From: a virus
IMG/VR virus record: IMGVR_UViG_3300008120_000047
Span: 1-62,221 of that record
Reading direction: 5' to 3' (one strand)
DNA length: 62,221 nucleotides
Below, one piece after another: positions 13,668 through 24,300 of this stretch. A program made the position numbers and the translations under genes. Every line of letters begins with the position of its first letter. The first letter of the stretch is position 1. The notes below the pieces were generated by a model that was not told where the DNA came from, did not search any database, and saw nothing but the letters and a program-made list of their open reading frames with translations.

Positions 13668-14124
13668 GGTAGCTGAGGCCAGATTCAAGGCGGCAGCTCA
13701 AGCACTTGGACTTACCGTAGAAAAATCTACTAGCGCAGAAGACACCAGAGAACACGTAGATTTCTGGATGGCTTATGACGGCGCTGGTAGATGGGGCGTT
13801 GACGTAAAAGGAAACAACATGCCTCACGAGATATGGTGCGAGTTCAAGAATGTCAGCGGCAACACTGGATGGATGTACGGAGGAGCTACCATCATTGCCT
13901 TTGACATGCCTGAAGAAGGAGGGTTCTGCATTGTAAATAGGGAAGATCTTGCCAGATATTGCGAAGAGAATGTAGAAGACGTATTCGTCAAACACCCTTT
14001 CGACGCATACAAAAAGAAGTATCAAAGGAAGGATAGGCTTGACGTTATAACCAAGGTTTCAATCCTTGATTTGATGTCAATTCCTTCATACAGAGTGTGG
14101 TACTACTACGCAGATTATAAGTAG
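13624..14124 (+). CDS. Putative PD-(D/E)XK nuclease-like protein, 166 aa
   Basis: Residues 14-62 show GKVAEARFKAAAQALG (Glu-18), EHVDFWM (Asp-46) and WGVDVKG (Asp-60, Lys-62), the spacing of an E...D...DxK restriction-endonuclease-like core. Then follow EIWCEFKN, NTGWMYGGA and a C-terminal helix. I infer a nuclease fold; the substrate is unknown, and a structural or DNA-protection role is possible. It lies between the resolvase region and the RNR. Confidence 0.55.
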   Translation: MVNQNRRAYSTTTGKVAEARFKAAAQALGLTVEKSTSAEDTREHVDFWMAYDGAGRWGVDVKGNNMPHEIWCEFKNVSGNTGWMYGGATIIAFDMPEEGGFCIVNREDLARYCEENVEDVFVKHPFDAYKKKYQRKDRLDVITKVSILDLMSIPSYRVWYYYADYK

Positions 14125-14179
14125 ATTTGCCCCCCTGTAAAAGCTAAACACCAATACACCAAACAAACACTTTTAAAAA

Positions 14180-16063
14180 ATGAGTTCTTCCATTCCATGG
14201 GGGGAGGTAGGTTACCCCGTCTTCAAAAGAACCTATGCACGAGCCGTTGAAAATCGCACAGAAGAATGGCCTGAAACCGTAGAGCGAGTAATCAATGCTT
14301 GCAACGATCAGCTTGGATGTGGCTTCAACGAAGTAGACAAGCAAGAGATACGAGACATCATGCTCAACCTTAAGGGCACGGTGGCTGGACGTTTCTTGTG
14401 GCAGCTAGGCACAGAGACCGTAGACAAGCTTGGCTTGCCTTCGTTGCAGAACTGTGCGTTCGTAGTCGTTGACGAAGAGGTGCGTCCATTTACGTGGGCA
14501 TTCGAGATGCTCATGCTTGGCAGCGGAGTTGGATTCAACATTCAAAAAGAATACATAGACGGGCTGCGCCCTCCGTTTAAGGACGTAATCATTGAAAGAG
14601 TAGATCGAAATGACGCTGATTTTATTGTACCTGATAGTAGGGAGGGGTGGGTTGAGCTCCTCAAAAGAGTTCTTGAGGCATCTTTCTACACGGGTAAAGG
14701 GTTTACGTTCGCGACTCACCTGATCCGATCTAAGGGCTCGCCCATCAAGGGATTCGGCGGCGTAGCAAGCGGTCCTGAGGATTTGGTTTGGGGTATGTTC
14801 GAGATTAACAAGCTGCTCAACGGGAAGAACGGGGGATGCCTAACTTCAGTGGACTGCCTTGACATTATGAACATCGTCGGTCGCATCGTGGTAGCAGGTA
14901 ACGTGAGACGCTCTGCACAGATTGCTATCGGTGACGCTACCGATGTGGAATACTTGAACGCTAAGCGTTGGGACCTTGGCAACATTCCTAACTGGAGAGC
15001 CATGTCAAATAACAGCGTGGTATGCTCCAATACAGAACTCCTGCCAGAGGAATTCTGGGAGGGGTACAAGGGCAACGGAGAGCCATACGGATTGATCAAT
15101 CTCGTAGCGGCTCGACGCATGGGACGCACCCATGAGACTGAATACCCAGATCCAGATGTGCAGGGATTCAACCCCTGTGCTGAGCAGAGCCTTGCAAACT
15201 TCGAGACGTGCTGCTTGGCAGAAATCTACCTGCCCAACATCGAGTCATACACTGAGCTGAAGAAGGTGGCCAGATACCTGTACCGCATCAACAAGCACAG
15301 CCTTGCCATCAAGTGCGCGGTACCAGAGACGGAGCACATCGTACACAAGAACATGCGTATGGGGATTGGCGTAACGGGTTACTTGCAGGCTACAGAACAG
15401 CAGCGCTCTTGGCTTAGCGACTGTTACACTTACCTCAGGGCATACGACGAAGAGTACTCGAAGATCTCAGGCTTCAATCATAGCATTAAGCTGACCACGG
15501 TAAAGCCTTCTGGAACACTCAGCCTTCTCGCTGGGGTTACTCCAGGTGCTCACCCAGCTTATAGCCAGTACTACATCCGTCGAATCAGGATGGCCTCAGG
15601 CACTCCGCTGGTGAACGCAGCTAAAGAGGCTGGGTATCCTGTAGAGTTCGTTCGAAACTTTGACGGAACAGAGGACCATAGCACGGAGGTTGTAAGCTTC
15701 CCATGCAAGTTCCCTGAAGGAACCAAGCTCGCTAACGACATGACTGCCGTGGATCAGCTTGAGGTGATTAAGCGGTTGCAGAAAGAGTGGTCAGACAACG
15801 CCGTGTCTGTGACCATATACTACAGGAAAGAAGAACTTGATGAGATAAAGGCTTGGCTCAAGAATAACTACGCTAACGTCAAGACCGTTTCTTTCTTGCT
15901 GCACAATGACCACGGATTTGATCAGGCCCCTCTCGAAGAGATCAGCAAGGATCGATACGAAGAGATGTCGGCCATGGTAAAGCCATTGGTATCAGTTGAT
16001 GGTATCAAGTTCGAAGATCTTGACATCACGGATTGTGATTCAGGCGCATGTCCAGTGAGATGA
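14180..16063 (+). CDS. nrdJ: Adenosylcobalamin-dependent ribonucleoside-triphosphate reductase (class II, monomeric type)
   Basis: The 627-residue protein aligns by eye along its length with the monomeric class II enzyme of Lactobacillus (RTPR type): WGEVGYPVFKRTYAR at the start, NCAFVVV, GSGVGFN, HGFGG-like IKGFGGVASGPEDL, VAGNVRRSAQIA, the catalytic NPCAEQSLAN near 330 (Asn, Cys, Glu), TVKPSGTLSLLAG, WSDNAVSVTI, and the C-terminal redox pair in TDCDSGACPVR (Cys-619 and Cys-624). It makes dNTPs using B12 and needs no NrdB. The enzyme depends on host cobalamin. A TAGATTTG box at about 14122 and an ACACTTTTAAAAA leader precede it. Confidence 0.95.
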   Translation: MSSSIPWGEVGYPVFKRTYARAVENRTEEWPETVERVINACNDQLGCGFNEVDKQEIRDIMLNLKGTVAGRFLWQLGTETVDKLGLPSLQNCAFVVVDEEVRPFTWAFEMLMLGSGVGFNIQKEYIDGLRPPFKDVIIERVDRNDADFIVPDSREGWVELLKRVLEASFYTGKGFTFATHLIRSKGSPIKGFGGVASGPEDLVWGMFEINKLLNGKNGGCLTSVDCLDIMNIVGRIVVAGNVRRSAQIAIGDATDVEYLNAKRWDLGNIPNWRAMSNNSVVCSNTELLPEEFWEGYKGNGEPYGLINLVAARRMGRTHETEYPDPDVQGFNPCAEQSLANFETCCLAEIYLPNIESYTELKKVARYLYRINKHSLAIKCAVPETEHIVHKNMRMGIGVTGYLQATEQQRSWLSDCYTYLRAYDEEYSKISGFNHSIKLTTVKPSGTLSLLAGVTPGAHPAYSQYYIRRIRMASGTPLVNAAKEAGYPVEFVRNFDGTEDHSTEVVSFPCKFPEGTKLANDMTAVDQLEVIKRLQKEWSDNAVSVTIYYRKEELDEIKAWLKNNYANVKTVSFLLHNDHGFDQAPLEEISKDRYEEMSAMVKPLVSVDGIKFEDLDITDCDSGACPVR

Positions 16064-16113
16064 AACCTATATCTCAATGCTGGATTAGTCAGCTGTACTA
16101 CTTTGAAATAATT

Positions 16114-16142
16114 GAGGGGGCGCATGGCCCCCTCTTTTTTTT
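16114..16142 (+). terminator. Strong intrinsic terminator ending the early operon
   Basis: GAGGGGGC (16114-16121) and GCCCCCTC (16127-16134) form a perfect 8-bp GC-rich stem with a 5-nt loop, followed directly by eight T residues. It sits between the plus-strand RNR and the end of the minus-strand late operon. On the minus strand the flank is AATT rather than a T-run, so it acts mainly on early transcripts. Confidence 0.9.
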
Positions 16143-16176
16143 ACATACACTGCCCTTGTGAGGCTATAAGGTTACA

Positions 16177-16521
16177 TTACTTGCGTCTAATTGCTTTGAC
16201 TTTATTTCCCATGCCTACCGCAGACTTCTCTGACTTCTTTATAGCGAGCATGGACGGGCTCATCTCTCCCTTGGTGACTGGCGTCTTTGAAGACACTCTC
16301 TTGCTGGGTCTACAGTACTCGTTAGATCCTCCAGCACCGCAAGCCTTTCCAGTCTTTGTGTCTACCCATTTCTCTGCCTCCCATCTTTTAAGGTTCGACC
16401 CAGCCTCCGTCTTTCTCACATCGCCCTTAGCCTTTCTACACTTTGCGGTAGCTTGAGCTGCACGGGCGGACCACTTCCCATAGCTCTTCATGACCTTATT
16501 GTAGCAGGCGTCTTTAGCCAT
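16177..16521 (-). CDS. DUF5872-like basic protein, 114 aa
   Basis: Rich in Lys, Cys and Ser: KDACYNKVMKSYGKWSARAAQ at the start, then LVKCRK-like TAKCRKAKG, EKWVDTKTGKACG and EYCRPSKRVSSKTP. The order Y-x-K-V...KCRK...KWVD-x-KTGK-x-CG...CRPSKRV is that of a small family, which I associate with DUF5872, seen in phages and algal viruses. The C-terminal 30 residues are basic. Function unknown; likely late and possibly virion-associated. Start overlaps the upstream stop (TAATG). Confidence 0.6.
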   Translation of the reverse strand: MAKDACYNKVMKSYGKWSARAAQATAKCRKAKGDVRKTEAGSNLKRWEAEKWVDTKTGKACGAGGSNEYCRPSKRVSSKTPVTKGEMSPSMLAIKKSEKSAVGMGNKVKAIRRK

Positions 16522-16721
16522 TATCTAAACTTAGCCTTCTCGTTGATCTTGACTTTCGTTCCGTCAGGAAGATTTCCTTTCGCCTTGAAATGATTTCTTC
16601 TAACAGTTCCGTCTGCGTTTGTAACCAGAACGAACTTACCAGTAACAGGAACCTCTTTGTCGTCTATTCCTACAGTCCAAGTTCCTTTTTCTTTTGTTCT
16701 AGTTCTTTTTTTGGGAGTCAT
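16521..16721 (-). CDS. Hypothetical basic protein, 66 aa
   Basis: N-terminal basic tail (TPKKRTRTKEKG), then a beta-rich stretch (TWTVGIDDKEVPVTGKFVLV) and KVKINEKAKFR. It overlaps the protease gene by 23 nt. A TATCTTTG box (about 16781-16788, minus strand) lies inside the protease gene, about 58 nt before its start. No family recognised. Confidence 0.6.
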   Translation of the reverse strand: MTPKKRTRTKEKGTWTVGIDDKEVPVTGKFVLVTNADGTVRRNHFKAKGNLPDGTKVKINEKAKFR

Positions 16722-17940
16722 TTATCTTTCTTATTATTTCGTGAATGTCTTCGGGCTTAGTCGCCAACTGCCTAGGCAAAGATAATCCAAAACAATTACA
16801 ATTTTGCCCATACACATTGAGCAGGTAGAGAACGTCATTTGACGTGACCATGTGATCCAGATCTATATCTCCTTCTGTGCAGAACTCGCAGCCCATGTTA
16901 GAAAGCATGACAAGCAAGTCGCTTGTACCTACGTGACAATCCCCGTCTAAATCCCCGAAACAAAACACCTCATCAGAAAACAAGTCAGATCTTTGATACT
17001 CAAGCATAGCATGCATACGATCTATCTGTCCGTCAGTAAACACATCTCTGCATTCTTCTGGACAGTAGTCCATATGGTTGTTGGGGTAGAACTGCACCCC
17101 TCCGTAATTCATCAATGGGCAATGATACCCTGGAACATCTGGACAGCCTTGGCTAACCTTTGTAGGAGGCGTGTCGCACACGTAGTCTCCACTGTGTTCA
17201 CAAGGGCCTAGGTATTGACCGCAGTTAGATATGGCGCTTGCGCCGTTCTTAAACACATGATGCAGTCCGCAGTAGTGACCAACCTCGTGAGTAAGGGTTT
17301 CATTCTCAAACCTGAACGTGAGGTGAGGCCCGTATGTCCCCATCACTTCTGTCTCTACCCACACCCCGTCCAACACGCTATAGGGAATATATGTAACCCA
17401 TGCAAAACCAAGGATCGATGAGCAGAAGTCTGGGGCAACGTAGATATTGCAGTACTCTGCGGTATTCCATTTAACCATGTTAGTCCACTGAGCCATCTGC
17501 GTTCCGTACTGAGGGAAGCACACCCCAGATCCTGACCTATACGAAGAGGCCCATGTGAAGCTGTTCAGATTGGTATAATCGATGTCCTCAAGAGTGAACG
17601 AGATGTCAGTTCCTTCAAAGTCCACATTCAGCTGAACCATAGCATCCTCAATAATAGACTCTTGGATTTGGCTATTGGCAAACGCTGTGTCCCAAAGCAC
17701 ATGAACTACGCACTTAATCTCTTTGTGGTTGTATGCAGTTCTATTTTTTGTATGGTTCTTTGGGAGTATGTCTTCTTGAGGCCCCATAACGAAGCACTCC
17801 TCTTGAGCTACAGCTGGGGAGGAGCATGACGAGAACGCCATAAAGAGCAATACGACCATCACGGCCAGCACCTTCAAAAACACAAACGCACTACAATCGT
17901 ATACCGTATCGTATATGCTGGCTGATTCTCCTGTTCTCAT
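16699..17940 (-). CDS. Secreted M43-family (cytophagalysin/pappalysin-like) metalloprotease with dockerin-like C-terminus
   Basis: 413 residues. Residues 20-45 are a hydrophobic signal (FLKVLAVMVVLLFMAF) followed by SSCSS, perhaps a lipoprotein cysteine. The catalytic domain has the metzincin zinc site HEVGHYCGLHH (218-228), GDYVCDTPP, and the Met-turn region NNHMDYCPEEC (287-297) followed by FTDGQIDRM: a complete M43 pattern with paired cysteines. Residues 328-384 carry two calcium-binding-like repeats (GDLDGDCHVGTSDLLVML; GDIDLDHMVTSNDVLYLL), as in dockerins. ATG 17940 overlaps the holin stop (ATGA). Probably acts at or beyond the envelope, in lysis or in digestion of surface proteins. Confidence 0.9.
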   Translation of the reverse strand: MRTGESASIYDTVYDCSAFVFLKVLAVMVVLLFMAFSSCSSPAVAQEECFVMGPQEDILPKNHTKNRTAYNHKEIKCVVHVLWDTAFANSQIQESIIEDAMVQLNVDFEGTDISFTLEDIDYTNLNSFTWASSYRSGSGVCFPQYGTQMAQWTNMVKWNTAEYCNIYVAPDFCSSILGFAWVTYIPYSVLDGVWVETEVMGTYGPHLTFRFENETLTHEVGHYCGLHHVFKNGASAISNCGQYLGPCEHSGDYVCDTPPTKVSQGCPDVPGYHCPLMNYGGVQFYPNNHMDYCPEECRDVFTDGQIDRMHAMLEYQRSDLFSDEVFCFGDLDGDCHVGTSDLLVMLSNMGCEFCTEGDIDLDHMVTSNDVLYLLNVYGQNCNCFGLSLPRQLATKPEDIHEIIRKINDSQKKN

Positions 17941-18395
17941 CTTTTATTTAGTTTTACTTTTTCATAGGATCTTCCAGCAAAGTATGCTGTAAATGCGGTA
18001 GTCATCAGTATGCTGAACGTGTCTATGTACGCTGATTTTATGTTAAACAACACTTTATCAGCGCTATCCATGGCTACAAATATAGTAAAAACAAAGACCA
18101 GATAACACAGCATGATTGGCCTTATGTTCTTTGATAACCAAGAGTCAGACATCATATCCGCCTTCCATCTCTCGGTTACGTTATTCTGTGCGTTAGCCTC
18201 GTAATCAAGCAGCATCTTCTCAAACTCCATCTTTTCCTGAGCGGTCATGTTGGGGTCAAGATCAATCAGCCTTTTCACAACGCCAAGGGCGCCTTGGTCT
18301 GGAAGCAGTTCGCCTACCGTGTCGAGGACTTGCGGGGCTTTGTCTTTTAGCCAAGTTCCCAACTTGGTATCTTTTAGTTTCTTTCTGTCTCTCAT
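17937..18395 (-). CDS. Holin, 3TM-type (gene-transfer-agent-like)
   Basis: 152 residues: polar, basic N-terminal half with AQEKMEFEKMLLDYEANAQ, then WKADMMSDSWLSKNIRPIMLCY, one membrane segment (LVFVFTIFVAM) and a second (FSILMTTAFTAYFAGRSYEK). The order acidic helix, WLxxxIRPxxL, two to three membrane passes, FxGRxxEK is that of the Holin_3TM family. It should form lesions in the inner membrane for lysis. It is coupled by ATGA overlaps to the giant protein upstream and the metalloprotease downstream. Confidence 0.8.
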   Translation of the reverse strand: MRDRKKLKDTKLGTWLKDKAPQVLDTVGELLPDQGALGVVKRLIDLDPNMTAQEKMEFEKMLLDYEANAQNNVTERWKADMMSDSWLSKNIRPIMLCYLVFVFTIFVAMDSADKVLFNIKSAYIDTFSILMTTAFTAYFAGRSYEKVKLNKR

Positions 18396-21300
18396 GGCTG
18401 GAGGCTTTGGTGTCTTTTCTCTATAAGGTCAAGCAGATAAACAGAGTGAGGCATAAACGTACCGTCTGGATAGTACTCTATCATAGAGTTATACTTTCCG
18501 TTTATTTCGTTTAGAGCATCGATCTTCTCTGCGTCAGACATGTTCTGGTATTCAGGTCTCCTCATGAACTCCTGTATGTGAACATATCTGTGTGAGTTAG
18601 ACATCTCAAGCATGTCGTTAAGTTCTTCTGCTGTAAGAGAGAACCTAAATTCCTCGCCAGTCTTACCTATAAACGAGTAGCTCTTGCCTCTATCTCTAAG
18701 CTTATCGAGAGCGACTCTAGCCTTCTTCTCCTTGAACGAAGGGACTTCAAGCTTTCTATGTACAGAGGAAGCGTAGTACGGAGTACCAACCGCCTTAGGG
18801 AGCTCTCCAGTTCTTGTGTAGATACCAAGTATCTCTATAGACACTGGGTCGCTTCCAGTTGTTGTCGTCTTGTATGGGTCAAACATGTAGTACGCGAACT
18901 GATTACCACCCTTTGGCGCCTGATCAATTCTCTCGCCCTTCCAGTTAACTTTTACAGGAAGTCCGTCGGTGTTAAAGGTTCTTTCTTTTACGTGATTGAA
19001 TATTCTGTTCATGAGACTTTCATCTCTCTTGTCTGGCAAGAACTCTCTGGTTGCCATATTAGCTCCAGAGAAGAAGTTTGGAATAGCCATTGCGGTGTAT
19101 GCCTTAGACAGGCTCTCGGCATATCTCTCCATGGCTATCTCAAGCTTTTCTGGATCAGACTCAGTGATCACCTCAAGCATTCCATTCAAGCCTTGCATGA
19201 AGCTCTGGTCCATCATGTATGAAATAAGAGATGCGTTTTCCATGCCCAAGAATCTCTTAAGCACATTTATACCCTTTGTGGGGTTATTGATGGCATCTTG
19301 AGCTGCCTCTTTAGTCATGCTCTGAGCGTAAGCGCCCATGATGGAGCCAAGCACCCCAAATGTCTGGTAGCTCTTGTATACATCACCTTCCTGAGGCGTT
19401 GGATCTTCTCCGTTCATAAGCCTTTTAAGAGCGCTTATATTGATGCTGTTGGGAGGCAGGACGTCATACATGATGTTGGTCTTCTCGTCGTCCTCCCAGT
19501 CAACAGCCCCGCTAAGTACCCCACCAGCAATCATGTAAAGAGCACCTTGAGTAAAGACCTGTCCCACCATAACCTTGGTAGCATTCTTCGACGCCTCTTC
19601 TGCATTGTTGTTTAGAATATTAGAAGCGACTCTTGCGGTTCCGAATGCGGGAGATATATAAGTCAGCGACTCCTCCATAAAGTTGGCAATGGTCGTGACA
19701 TAGGGTACGTTAGACCTGATGAAGAATCTAAAGAACCCAGGCGCATCAAACCCTTTGTTGTTTTCGAACATCTTGCCAAGACCTCTCGAGATGTTGCTTA
19801 TGATCCACATGCTACCCCTAGCAAGTCCCCCTTCTTTCTGGAAGGTCATTCTAGCCCCTTCATCTGCCGCCTTGTCCATGGCCTCTCTGTTTGGGTACTT
19901 AAGGAATCTAGCCAGCTCAGTCCCCTTAAGTCCCTTGCCAACACCTATGTGGTATAATTCTGTCGCTTCAGCGAATCTTCTAAATGGAATATCTCCGAGC
20001 GACAGGAACCTAAACATAGTTTCAGCTGGTATACCAAACGTCCCAGCCACCAAAAGCTTGGCCCTAGAGTTCAGTCTCTGACGACCGTTTTTGGTTTGAG
20101 GTATGTCGTTAGACAAAGCTGCGATCAAAGATCTTACGGGCATAAAACCTCTGTCCATCCTCCATTCAGCCACCTCCTTGGATCTGCCAGTAGCCACCTG
20201 TTCAACTGCCTCCACCCAACCAGAGCCAAACTTCTTTATTCCATGTAGATACGCAGCCATGCTAACCCTTCTGCCAGACGTCTTCATTCCCATCAACCCA
20301 AGCAACTTCTCGATTGGGTATGACGTAAGGTCAACCATGGTTCTCGGGAACATCTGGGCTATGTTGTAGGCGATGTTTTTGGCTTGAGACATAGACGTGA
20401 GCAGGTTACCCTGCATGAGCTGTATACCTATGTCTGACCAAGTCTTGTCTACGAATACATTGGTGAGCGTGTCCAGCTTTGCTTGAGCTTCCATGTGGCG
20501 CTTCATGGCCTCATTAAGCTCTACTTCTACATCTTCGCCAGCGATGGCTCTATCCAGAAGCGCTTGATACTCTCTGTATGAATCCATGAATGAATCAGCT
20601 GCCAGCTGAAGGTCATTCTTCTGGCTCTCGCTTAATACCTTTCCTTGGCTTTCTGAGAGCTTTGCAATCATCGAATAGATGCCAAAAGAAGTGGACGTCT
20701 TGAGTTCGGCAAACTGTCTAAGCAGTCTACCAACTGAAGTACCCATTTTCGCTAAGTCTTCGAGCACCCCTGGGATAGCTTCCGTTCTTCCTTCTGTTTG
20801 AAGCCTGTTGATGATCTCTATAGCGGCAAGAACTCCAAGATCATCGTTTCTGTTCATGAGAGATCCAAGCTTATCTCCTCTCATCATGGACACCAATTCT
20901 TGAATACTCTTGCCTCTCAGCTCTTCTTTTGCAGCGCCAAGGTGTTGTGTATCAAGATAATTGTTTGGGTTGTCCAGTATGTCATTTTTTATCTCATAAA
21001 AATCCTCCGAAACAGAAGCCCTTTCAGCAGTTCCTCTTAGCCTGCCCTTCTTCTTGGCAGGATTCACCATTATGGCCCTCTGGTTTTCTGGGGTTAAAGA
21101 ATCAAAAATATCAAGCAGCATGTCCTCGTCTTCGGTGTAAGCCTCAGGCATGTACTTTCTCAGGTTCTCCCTAACCGCCTCAATTATGTCTTCATTCTGA
21201 GCCTGCGTTCTTGTTGCTGCTGAGGCAGTTGTCTCGGCTGCGCTGAGACCATTCTTGTTCATAGACTCTGGGTAGTACTGTATGTTGCCTCTCGCAATCA

Positions 21301-24300
21301 TCTTACCGCCTATAAACGTCACTTCGTCTGCGCTCTTTATGAGCCTTCCATTCTCGTCAGCAAACCCGTTATTTCTCAGCGGGTCCATCTCTATCAACAC
21401 CCCAGTCATCAAATCGTCCCCTTCTTGAGGGCGTCTAAACTTTCCTGATACGTGTCTCTTTGGCCCTTCGTTATTAGTAGCTATACCAGCCATGCTAAAC
21501 GCTGAAGGACGTGGAAACTTAACGTCAGTTAGAACAGTTTCACTCGTGACGTGCATTGGTTGCCCACTAAGTGTCTTTGACACGTTAATCACAGGGAATA
21601 ACGTCTCAGACATTATCCTTGGATCCACATAAGCAAATACCCTTTGACCTTCTTTTGGCTCTGATCCTTGAGCCAGCAATGCCGAATGCAGGGGGTAGGC
21701 CGAAACGACATCTGTCAAGTTATCTTGATCCAGTAGATCACCGTTAGGGCCAATAAAAGAGTCCAGTCCATGAGTTCTTGATTCTCCTGGGACTAGGCTA
21801 TACATAGCCTGTCCTTCGTAGACCCTGTCTAGCTCAGTGCCCTCCATCAACATTACAAGTCCATCGCTAGCTCTCTCGCTTAATTCAGCGTCAAATATGC
21901 CACTCGCTCTCTCTGTTGTGGCTGCGACCATGGCGTCCCGATAGGTCTGGTATTGACTGCCAGACACCCCAGCCACAGACCTTTGATCATGGTTCAAATG
22001 AAATAACATCTGTTGCGCGGTCGCTACAGTTACGTTAGTGCCATATAGCTTAGACATTTCCTGAGCCATTCTGGTCACAACCTTCGAGTTAAAGCTTCTC
22101 TCCTCGTTGCCCCTTGGTTTGGTAGGGAGTATATCCTTTTTGTTCTTATTAAACCATTTTGATATTTCTTTTATTTGTTTATCGTTAAAACCAAGATCCA
22201 TGCCTTTGTGGTTCTCGTAGCAACTTCTGACAATCAAATCAGATATAAAGGCGATCCTTGCCTTCGGCGTTTCAAGGGCTTTATAGTTTTCTTTTCCAAG
22301 TATTTTTTCTAATTGCTTCCATGGAATACGCTTCATTTTAGAGCCCCTGAACACATTGATTACCTGTACCAGGTGCGCGTCCTGCGTCAATACATTTTCA
22401 TTGCCTATTAAATTAGATGCCCAAGCCCCAACTTTCTGGGAAAGAAATTCCATCAAGGCTGAATTTGCCCATCTAGTCTCAAGTCCTGGCTTGTTTGCGA
22501 GATCCATCAAGAAAGCGTCATAAGACCCACCTACATCATTTCCTTGTATGTTGTTTATGAACTTCTTAAGTTGTTTGCCTATTGACTTGGCTCTATGTGG
22601 ATTGACGCCTACTTTTTTGAATGCGTTTGCGTTCTCCACTTTATTCATAAGACCCCTTATTGTCTTCTTTTTAACATCTATACTTCCGTCTTGAGCCATG
22701 TTTCTGGCCAGAGACATCATCACATATTTAGCAAGGGCTATGTTGTTGAAAGAAGTATTTCCGTTTGACGTTATAGCTATTATACACTTGAAAAGATTTA
22801 TGTTGTTGTTAGCCCAGTCAAGCCCCTTTTGCCCGCCAAAGTCGGATGGGTCTGAGTCCCTCAAGAACTCAACTATAGCGGAGTTAGTCTCCTCAAAAAA
22901 AGACATGGATCTAAGAGTGCCCCCTTTAATCTTTTCGTCAAACGCGGACATAACAGAGTCCACCGCTCTCTCAGATATTATCCTGGAAGCTCTGTCGGTC
23001 ATGGTTAAAAGCGGCGTAAGTCTTCCAGCCGCATGCAATACGTTCTGGGCATATATGGAATCAACCATGGCGCCAGTCCTGTCTCCTTCAAAAGCATATC
23101 TTTTGGCGTTCTCTTCTGGAACGCCTATAGACCTCAAAAGAGCATACATATCTTTCTGGTGAAACTCTCTTTCGGATTTTGGCGACGAATCAATTCGGTC
23201 TGCCAACAAAGAAAACTTCATCCTAAAATCCGCTTGACTTCTTGCTGGGCCAACGTCCAAAGAGAACATTGCGGTTTCAGCCCCCATGCCGTCTCTCTCT
23301 TGTATGTATTCATCAAGAAGTGAGTAAGCATACTGTATATGCTCTATAGATCCTTCTAGAACTCTACCAGATGGAGTGCTTACATATCCATTAGCGTCTG
23401 CGTTCTCTAGCCCATATGAACGCAGTGCAGTTGCAGACCCTGAAGCACCATACTTAGCCGATATAAACTCTTTAATACCATTAGATACAACGATCCAATT
23501 ACTTCTTAATTGGTCTTTGTTTTTCTGATCTTTGAATCTACGATCTAGTTCTTTAGCTTCATATGATATAGGTCTGTTATATTTTTCTCTGCCGAGAATC
23601 TCTCCAGTTTGTTTGTTCACCTCAGGGGCTGGGGGTCTGAGTTCTTTTTTATTGCCCTGATCATCGATATAATAGAACTCGCTCACCATCTTATCTCTCC
23701 CGTTATTGGTCATGTAGTTATACCAATTCCTGAAGTGAGCGTAGTCATTAAATGTTTTTTTGTGGTTTTTTACTTTAGTTGTTACTCCCTGCTTATTTTC
23801 AAACGTCTCTTGGTACTCAACGGTCTTGTTGTACAGGAATGACTTTTCACCTCTAAAAGAGAACAGTGCCTCATCTGGTGACTGGGTCTCTGCATTTTCC
23901 TCTTGCGAATCCTCTATGTCTAGTTTCTCCTGTATCTGATTTACTGAAAGTCCTTTATTTGCGACCAAGGAATCAGAAAACATTTTGATCAGCCTGTACT
24001 TAGAAACCTCTGAAAACTCCTCAGTCTTCACTCCAAACACAGACAATGCCTTTTTTATAGCCTCAAAGATTGGCTCCATTAGTTCTGCCAATTTCTCTTT
24101 TGGGCCTCCAGGTAGTTTTACATTTTTGCTCAGCACCATAGAAAGAGCCTCGGCCAGCTGCTCTTCCTCCACAGGTAACCCCCTAATTCCAACCCTTTCA
24201 TAAACATCTTTCTTGTCTTGCATAAGTCTCGCAAGAACTTCGTCTTTTGCTAGTATAGCATGGCAAGCCCTAATCAACCTAGCCTTGGCCCCAGTTCCTA

